Of a DNA stretch of 64,000 nt, positions 59,271-64,000 are shown piece by piece. Origin of the DNA: an uncultured Pelagibacteraceae bacterium (GTDB taxonomy: Bacteria > Pseudomonadota > Alphaproteobacteria > Pelagibacterales > Pelagibacteraceae); the NCBI GenBank assembly GCA_902619595.1, contig CACNFE010000001.1, forward strand, positions 113,280 to 177,279, read 5' to 3'. The notes beneath the pieces are model-generated. The model did no database searches. It was not told the origin of the DNA and saw only the letters and a program-made list of their open reading frames with translations. The first letter of the stretch is position 1, and every line of letters starts with the position of its first letter. Both the position numbers and the translations under genes were made by a program.

Positions 59271-60407
59271 ATGAAGTTTGAAGCCTCGAGAGCGAAAGCT
59301 ATTGATAAACTAAATAATTTTGTTGAAAATAGTCTTTCTGATTATTCGAAGCTAAGAAACTTTGATTTTGGCCCTGATAAACGAAATAATGTTTCTTGCT
59401 TATCACCTTATATAACCCATGGTGTAATTAACGAAGTTGAAATAATAAAAAAATCACTGGAAAAGTATTCTTTTTCAAAAAACGAAAAGTTCATACAGGA
59501 AGTACTCTGGAGAACATATTGGAAAGGTTGGCTAGAATTAAGACCAAATGTTTGGGACGACTATTTAATTGATCTTAAAAATATTCGAGAAAAATATAAA
59601 AACGACACAAATTATCAAAATGCAATAAATGGTAAAACTAATATTGATTGCTTTAATGAATGGGTAAGTGAATTGAAAGAAAATAACTACTTACATAATC
59701 ATACAAGAATGTGGTTTGCCAGTATTTGGATTTTTACATTTGATTTACCTTGGCAACTTGGTGCAGAATTTTTTATGCATCATCTATATGATGGAGATGC
59801 AGCATCAAATACTCTCGGATGGAGATGGGTTGCAGGAGTTCAAACACAAGGAAAGCATTATCTTGCGAGCGAATGGAATATAAAAAAATTTACCAATGAT
59901 AGATTTAAAAATATTAAGTTAAATGAGAACGCTCCTCCAAAAATTTCAGACAAAACTTACTCAATAATAAAACAGAATTTTATTAATTCTGAAAATATTG
60001 AAGAAAATAGTTTATTAATTTTTGATAATAATCTTTCTTTTGAATTCACTGACTTTAAAAATAAAAAGTTCAAAAAAATTTATTTAATATCTAATAGAAA
60101 TAGATCAATCAAACTTAGTGAAAAAGTAATGAAATTTAAATCACTTTTAATCAATGATCAGGAATATAGATTAAAAGAGCAATCAATTAATTGCGAAGTT
60201 ATTGATATTAATGAAATTAAAAACATCGATGAAAAAATAATTGGATTATATCCAAATGTTGGCGAAAACTTAGATTATCTAAATACAAATAATTTAAATT
60301 TGAATTTTCTATACAGAAAAATTGACCAATATTCTTGGCAATATTGTAATAAAGGATTTTTTAATTTTAAAAATTACATTCCTAAAATTATAGCAACTTT
60401 TAGCTAA
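59271..60407 (+). CDS. Photolyase/cryptochrome-like FAD-binding protein lacking the N-terminal antenna domain
   Basis: 378 residues. The first 220 residues match the FAD-binding helical domain of photolyases: SCLSPYITHGVI (about 43-54), FIQEVLWRTYWKGWLELRP, NNYLHNHTRMWFASIWIF, and HHLYDGDAASNTLGWRWVAGVQTQGKHYLA. The normal N-terminal alpha/beta antenna domain is absent; the ATG is only about 40 residues before the FAD domain. Instead, residues about 225-378 form an extra C-terminal part with alternating strands and helices (LLIFDNNLSFE, KKIYLISNRN, CEVIDINEI, KIIGLYPNVG). It could be a short photolyase-like protein or a cryptochrome. Whether it repairs DNA is unknown. Confidence 0.8.
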   Translation: MKFEASRAKAIDKLNNFVENSLSDYSKLRNFDFGPDKRNNVSCLSPYITHGVINEVEIIKKSLEKYSFSKNEKFIQEVLWRTYWKGWLELRPNVWDDYLIDLKNIREKYKNDTNYQNAINGKTNIDCFNEWVSELKENNYLHNHTRMWFASIWIFTFDLPWQLGAEFFMHHLYDGDAASNTLGWRWVAGVQTQGKHYLASEWNIKKFTNDRFKNIKLNENAPPKISDKTYSIIKQNFINSENIEENSLLIFDNNLSFEFTDFKNKKFKKIYLISNRNRSIKLSEKVMKFKSLLINDQEYRLKEQSINCEVIDINEIKNIDEKIIGLYPNVGENLDYLNTNNLNLNFLYRKIDQYSWQYCNKGFFNFKNYIPKIIATFS

Positions 60408-60418
60408 CTTTTAGATAT

Positions 60419-61108
60419 TTATCTTGCAAGCTTTATAAAAATATCACCCATGCCAGCATCAAGCTGCTCTAAAGGTGTGTTATTTCTTAATTCACAATAT
60501 CTTCCAGTAACTTGGTGACTTTTAACTAAATCAATGTCACTATTTTTGCAACTTCTTCCATTGTGCAATAATCCTATCACTATTCTATTGTTAATATTAT
60601 AAACCTGTTTACTATTGATATTTTTCCCTTCACAGAAATAATCCTTATTTACTCTATTTGGAAAATCACTTTTATTACAAGGATTTTTGATTGTTATAAC
60701 GTAGAATTCTTGTAAACCGTCTGTGAATTCATACCTCATCTTTTGAACTTCTGAATACTTTATTACATCGCAAGAACATGGCACACAACATCTATAATAA
60801 TTTCCGCAAATTTTATTATTTGTTTTACTCTCTTTAACGAACAAAAACTCTGAGTCACTTCCTGGATCAATTAATGACCCAGAAACAGCACAATATAACT
60901 TATTAAATTCAATGAAATCTTTGTAAGTGATTTTTTTATCTATGATATATTTAAAAAATTTAGGACCAGCAGCATTTCTATTTTTATCTGGAAATATTCT
61001 AGACCAATCAGTTATTAACTCTTTATGGTAATTTCTTTCTTCGGCAAATGTATCAATTTGAAATAAAAATGCCAAAATTAAAAAGTATTTAAACAAATTA
61101 TTTTTCAT
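60419..61108 (-). CDS. Secreted cysteine-rich protein of unknown function
   Basis: 229 residues. The N-terminus (NLFKYFLILAFLFQIDTFAEE) is a signal peptide with cleavage near residue 22. The mature part has ten cysteines, five of them in the 16-residue block KICGNYYRCCVPCSCD (about 98-113), suggesting disulfides or metal binding. The HNGRSCKNSDIDLVKSHQVTGRYCEL and QLDAGMGDIFIKLAR endings are distinctive. I do not recognise the family. The ATG overlaps the stop of the FG-GAP gene as ATGA, so the two are made together and are probably exported together. Confidence 0.75.
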   Translation of the reverse strand: MKNNLFKYFLILAFLFQIDTFAEERNYHKELITDWSRIFPDKNRNAAGPKFFKYIIDKKITYKDFIEFNKLYCAVSGSLIDPGSDSEFLFVKESKTNNKICGNYYRCCVPCSCDVIKYSEVQKMRYEFTDGLQEFYVITIKNPCNKSDFPNRVNKDYFCEGKNINSKQVYNINNRIVIGLLHNGRSCKNSDIDLVKSHQVTGRYCELRNNTPLEQLDAGMGDIFIKLAR

Positions 61109-62550
61109 TTTTGTTTTATTGTGATTGTTTGATTAAGTTTGATTTTATTTATAAAATTTATTTTTCCGTTAGTCCATTTAACTTCTACTCTAAAATCTTT
61201 TTCATTTTTTCTAATCCCATAATGTGCCACTGGTTCCATTTGACACAAATAACCTGATCCAGCATCAATTGTTTTTGAATGCTTTCTTTTGTTAGATATT
61301 AATGTTACGGTAGCTCCTCTTGCTGGAGCACCAAATTTATTAATTGGTTTAATCCTTAAATATTTACTTTGTTTTTCAACTTTTGCTTTATACAAAGTTA
61401 AAGGTTGAGCTTTACTTTCTCCATGAGAAATCAGTAATTCTAAAATTCCATCATTATCAATATCAGCAACAGCAGCCCCTGTTCCAAATCCATCAGCTTC
61501 AAGACCTGCCTCTAATTTTATTTTCTCAAATTTTCCATCATTCTTAATTCGAAACATTTTATTTGGTTCAGCTATGTTGTTCATAAATACTTCATCGAAA
61601 CCATCATTATCAAAATCTGCAGAAATAACTGTTCGGATTCTTGAGGGTTTATCAAACTCCGTGTTTCCTATATCCTTAAATTCATCATTTTTTAGAACAT
61701 AGGCTCTATGGTAACCTAACCAATTACCACTCAAAATATCCAATCTTCCTCTATAGTAAATATCAGATAATGCAGTCCCTCGACCGTTTTGAATTTCATC
61801 ATCTACTCTATAGTCAAATGCTACATCCACAAATTTTCCATCGATATTTTTTAAAAGAAAATTTGCACCTCTTTCATTTGCTGCAAATATATCAGCTCTA
61901 TCTGTCAAAATATGTCCTGAAACTACTGCTCTTCCACCAGTAACTTTATTCAAATTTAAATTTTCTGCTTGATCTATAATCTTTTTATTTTCAATTTCAT
62001 AAAATCTTGTAGGTCCACCATAATTAGCCACGTAAATACCATACTCACCATCTCCTTTTCTGTCGACACAGACTACAGATCTGCCTGCAGTTAAGTTTAG
62101 ATTTTCTTTATTTTTTTCAAGTTCAAATAAGTCAAAATAATTATTATTTTTTTTATCAAGTAATCTGTCAGAATATTTTTTTATCCCACTATAAGTATCA
62201 GTATTTAAAAAATAAATTTCCTCAAAACCATCTTTATCTATATCACAAGCAGCAACTCCAATGGTTTTTCTTGATTGATCTAAGAAAATGTCTTCTTTAA
62301 TAATATTTTTTAATTTGCCATCGACATAAGTTAAAGCTAAGTTTGGATAACCAAAACCTGTAACCACGAAATCATTATTCCCGTCCATGTTAATATCTGT
62401 CACTGAAACTCCGTAACTAAGCCTACTCTCATTAGGTTCTATAATATTTGAAATATCTTTAAAAAATTCTGCTTTAGAATTATTTATTGATAGTATTAAA
62501 AAGAGAGGAATTAAAAATTTGTCTAAATAACTTACCTTTTTGATGAACAT
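61105..62550 (-). CDS. Exported FG-GAP/VCBS repeat protein with UnbV-like C-terminal domain
   Basis: 481 residues. A signal peptide (about 10-28) is followed by FG-GAP-type repeats with calcium-binding-like loops: DINMDGNNDFVV (about 53-64), DIDKDGFEEIYF, DFDNDGFDEVFM and DIDNDGILELLI. The last 90 residues (GAPARGATVTLISNKRKHSKTIDAGSGYL ... RVEVKWTNGKI) resemble the ASPIC/UnbV domain found in CRTAC1-like proteins. A beta-propeller exposed outside the cell or in the periplasm is likely. Its start lies inside the DUF2256 gene (19-base overlap), and its stop overlaps the next gene by four bases. Confidence 0.85.
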   Translation of the reverse strand: MFIKKVSYLDKFLIPLFLILSINNSKAEFFKDISNIIEPNESRLSYGVSVTDINMDGNNDFVVTGFGYPNLALTYVDGKLKNIIKEDIFLDQSRKTIGVAACDIDKDGFEEIYFLNTDTYSGIKKYSDRLLDKKNNNYFDLFELEKNKENLNLTAGRSVVCVDRKGDGEYGIYVANYGGPTRFYEIENKKIIDQAENLNLNKVTGGRAVVSGHILTDRADIFAANERGANFLLKNIDGKFVDVAFDYRVDDEIQNGRGTALSDIYYRGRLDILSGNWLGYHRAYVLKNDEFKDIGNTEFDKPSRIRTVISADFDNDGFDEVFMNNIAEPNKMFRIKNDGKFEKIKLEAGLEADGFGTGAAVADIDNDGILELLISHGESKAQPLTLYKAKVEKQSKYLRIKPINKFGAPARGATVTLISNKRKHSKTIDAGSGYLCQMEPVAHYGIRKNEKDFRVEVKWTNGKINFINKIKLNQTITIKQK

Positions 62551-62660
62551 TTTTTAGAACAATATTTTACTTTTTCCCAATTTAGCTTCCATTTTTTTCT
62601 CCATTTAAAGGGCCTTTCGCAAATTGGACATAACTTAGTTGGTAGATTTTGTTTTTTCAT
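62532..62660 (-). CDS. DUF2256 zinc-ribbon small protein
   Basis: 42 residues from the ATG at 62660 to the TAA at 62532. The sequence has CPIC at 11-14, the RPFKWRKKW segment at 16-24, and KYCSKKC with C34 and C38. This is the DUF2256 pattern (CPxC-x-RPFxWRKKW ... VKYCSxxC) that I remember occurring beside photolyase/cryptochrome genes. The four cysteines should bind zinc. It overlaps the end of the DCC gene (62635-62660) and the start of the FG-GAP gene (62532-62550). It is too short for most ORF callers but is strongly supported by motif and context. Confidence 0.88.
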   Translation of the reverse strand: MKKQNLPTKLCPICERPFKWRKKWKLNWEKVKYCSKKCSSKR

Positions 62661-63006
62661 TAAGTTGGTGTTTGTTTTTTAAAAATAAAAAATAAGCTAC
62701 AAATTCATAAGCGGAATGAAATAAAAAAAATAAAGGTTTAAAACTTAAGATTTTGGCTAAAAAATTATATTTTGGAATTTTTGACCAAATAATAATAAAA
62801 GCTTTTGCTCCACCTATTACCTTTCCATCGTCGATCACATGAAGTCTTCTTAATAATTCCTCTTGAGATTTAGATGTTATTTTTAGAGCCTCATCATTAT
62901 TCGTGATATCAATCCACTCAAGATTACTGTCAGCAATTTTTTTGTAGTGATTTATCTCCAATCTACAAACATTGCATGAATTATTAAAAAAAACTTTAAT
63001 TGCCAT
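62635..63006 (-). CDS. DCC-family thiol-disulfide oxidoreductase-like protein (DUF393)
   Basis: 123 residues. The N-terminal VFFNNSCNVCRLEINHYKKI contains the family CxxC (C11, C14), and later LRRLHVIDDGKVIGGAKAFIIIW and LAKILSFKPLFFLFHSAYEFVAYF match DUF393/DCC. The C-terminal part is hydrophobic (about 84-108) and may associate with the membrane. The family is predicted thiol-disulfide oxidoreductases; no substrate is known. It overlaps the photolyase end by 11 bases and the DUF2256 gene by 26. Confidence 0.87.
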   Translation of the reverse strand: MAIKVFFNNSCNVCRLEINHYKKIADSNLEWIDITNNDEALKITSKSQEELLRRLHVIDDGKVIGGAKAFIIIWSKIPKYNFLAKILSFKPLFFLFHSAYEFVAYFLFLKNKHQLNEKTKSTN

Positions 63007-64000
63007 ATGTATTCTTATTTATAAATTTTTCAGCTTCTGACAATATTAATTTTTTTCTTTCTGGTTTCATCTTATCAAAAATTCTTACCATCATTGACAG
63101 TCTTGGATTTTTTAAAAAAAAATTTCTATTTCTATTAATAAACCTCCAGTACAAACCATCCATAGTATTGCACCATTCACCTTTTTTAAAATCCATCATT
63201 TTCATAAAGTAACTTGATCCACAAACATAAGGCTTAGTAGCAAAAATTCCTCCATCACTGAATAAACCCATCCCATAAACATTTGGCACCATTACCCAAT
63301 CAGATGAGTCCACAAACATTTCCATGAACCATTTGTAAACAATTTTAGGTTTCAATTCACACAAGTTCATAATATTTGAGAGAATCATTAGTCTTTCAAT
63401 ATGATGTGACCACCCATGATTTAATGCATTTTTAATCGCATGATCTAGTGGTGGTAAACCTGTTGATCCCTCATACCATGAGTCTTTCATTTTTCTATTT
63501 TGTTTAAAAAAATTTCTTGTTTCCATTTCATTACTATATTTTTGATAAACTCCTCGCATAAACTCTCTCCAACCAATAACCTGTCTTACATACCCCTCTA
63601 AAGAATTGAGTCGGATTTTATTCTTTTTATGAAATTCTAAAGTTTTAGAAATAATAAATTCTGGAGTTATAAGACCTAAATTTATATAAGGACTGAGGGC
63701 GCTATGAAATAAAATGTTGTTTCCTTGATCAACTGCGTCTTCATAATCTCCAAATAAATTTGACTTCTCTTTGAGAAAGAAGTTTAGAAGTTTAATTACA
63801 TCATCATGTTCTGTTGCAAACCAAAAATTTTGTGTACTTCCTGGATGGTTTTTAAAAACTTTTTCAATAATAGGTTTTAAATTTTTTGTATGCTTTGTTT
63901 CAGTGATTGCTGGAAATTTTGGAACTTTTGTATTTTTAGGAAGTTTTTTTCTATTATCTTCATCGAAACTCCATTTTCCACCTTCTGGCGTTCCGTCTTT
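62996..64000 (-). CDS. FeS-BCP/CryB-type cryptochrome-photolyase (partial, 5' end outside window)
   Basis: The frame is open to the window edge; 334 residues are present. Visible motifs are EGGKWSFDEDNRKKLPK near the truncated start, FHSALSPYINLGLITP, YVRQVIGWREFMRGVYQK, then HHIERLMILSNIMNL, VDSSDWVMVPNVYGMGLFSDGG and KPYVCGSS. This is the bacterial cryptochrome/(6-4) photolyase family (DPRP domain). In members with a [4Fe-4S] cluster, a CxxC pair and a third cysteine lie between the SDY-like region and LYW. Here the segment is MMDFKKGEWCNTMDGLYWRF, with the CxxC missing, so a cluster seems unlikely. It would use light to repair (6-4) or other photoproducts, or act as a photoreceptor. Confidence 0.88.
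   Translation of the reverse strand, partial: KDGTPEGGKWSFDEDNRKKLPKNTKVPKFPAITETKHTKNLKPIIEKVFKNHPGSTQNFWFATEHDDVIKLLNFFLKEKSNLFGDYEDAVDQGNNILFHSALSPYINLGLITPEFIISKTLEFHKKNKIRLNSLEGYVRQVIGWREFMRGVYQKYSNEMETRNFFKQNRKMKDSWYEGSTGLPPLDHAIKNALNHGWSHHIERLMILSNIMNLCELKPKIVYKWFMEMFVDSSDWVMVPNVYGMGLFSDGGIFATKPYVCGSSYFMKMMDFKKGEWCNTMDGLYWRFINRNRNFFLKNPRLSMMVRIFDKMKPERKKLILSEAEKFINKNTYGN

Overview
The window is about 30% G+C, has coding density near 98%, and almost no intergenic space. Gene content and order point to an alphaproteobacterium of the SAR11 clade (Candidatus Pelagibacter type). The main reasons are a DMSP demethylation cluster whose DmdA looks like the P. ubique enzyme, the alphaproteobacterial F1 operon atpHAGDC without the F0 genes, a DUF2794 gene, an IalB gene, and pervasive ATGA/TAATG overlaps. 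No insertion sequence, CRISPR array, phage gene, tRNA or rRNA was seen. Most of the sequence is core genome.

Layout. 1-3929 (+): end of proB, proA, nadD, rsfS, ctpA, rppH. 3922-36753 (-): one 33-kb codirectional run. In transcription order it holds ffh, rpsP, trmD, rplS, leuC, leuD, leuB, dmdC, dmdB, an alpha/beta hydrolase, dmdA, asd, sdhCDAB, mmsA, mdh, sucC, sucD, sucA, sucB, lpdA, priA and atpHAGDC. It links protein-export and ribosome genes, leucine synthesis, DMSP catabolism, most of the TCA cycle and ATP synthase. 36754-36911: a compact structured RNA leader in front of ffh. 36912-38653 (+): dapF, ftsY. 38650-49582 (-): small exported and membrane proteins, an amidase, a three-gene TRAP transporter (TakP/DctP type) with an internal terminator, and four enzymes of 2-hydroxy/2-oxo acid metabolism. 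49595-54263 (-): a PagL-like lipid A deacylase and cytochrome c maturation genes ccmC, D, E, F, G, H. 54264-54437: a second structured intergenic region. 54438-60407: hspQ (-), yciB and DUF2794 (+), a BI-1 family protein (-), then tas, ialB, argG and an unusual photolyase-like gene (+). 60419-64000 (-): a secreted Cys-rich protein, an FG-GAP/UnbV protein, a 42-residue DUF2256 zinc-ribbon protein, a DCC-family thiol protein and a partial FeS-BCP-type photolyase.

How the genes fit together. DmdA, DmdB and DmdC would convert DMSP to methylthioacrylyl-CoA. Products of this and of valine/propionate-type catabolism (mmsA) can feed the adjacent TCA genes (sdh, suc, mdh), whose reducing power drives the ATP synthase at the end of the same run. 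The TRAP system and the lactate-type oxidases form a second carboxylic-acid uptake and oxidation module. The right end looks like a light/UV-response neighbourhood with two different photolyase-family proteins.

Best candidates for something little described: the pseudoknot-capable ffh leader (36760-36870), the switch-like inverted repeats before ccmC (54294-54373), the photolyase-like protein with no N-terminal antenna domain (59271-60407), the photolyase in which the usual Fe-S cysteine pair appears deleted (62996-64000), and the co-translated secreted pair at 60419-62550. All functional statements come from reading the sequence and remembered family knowledge; no database search was run.
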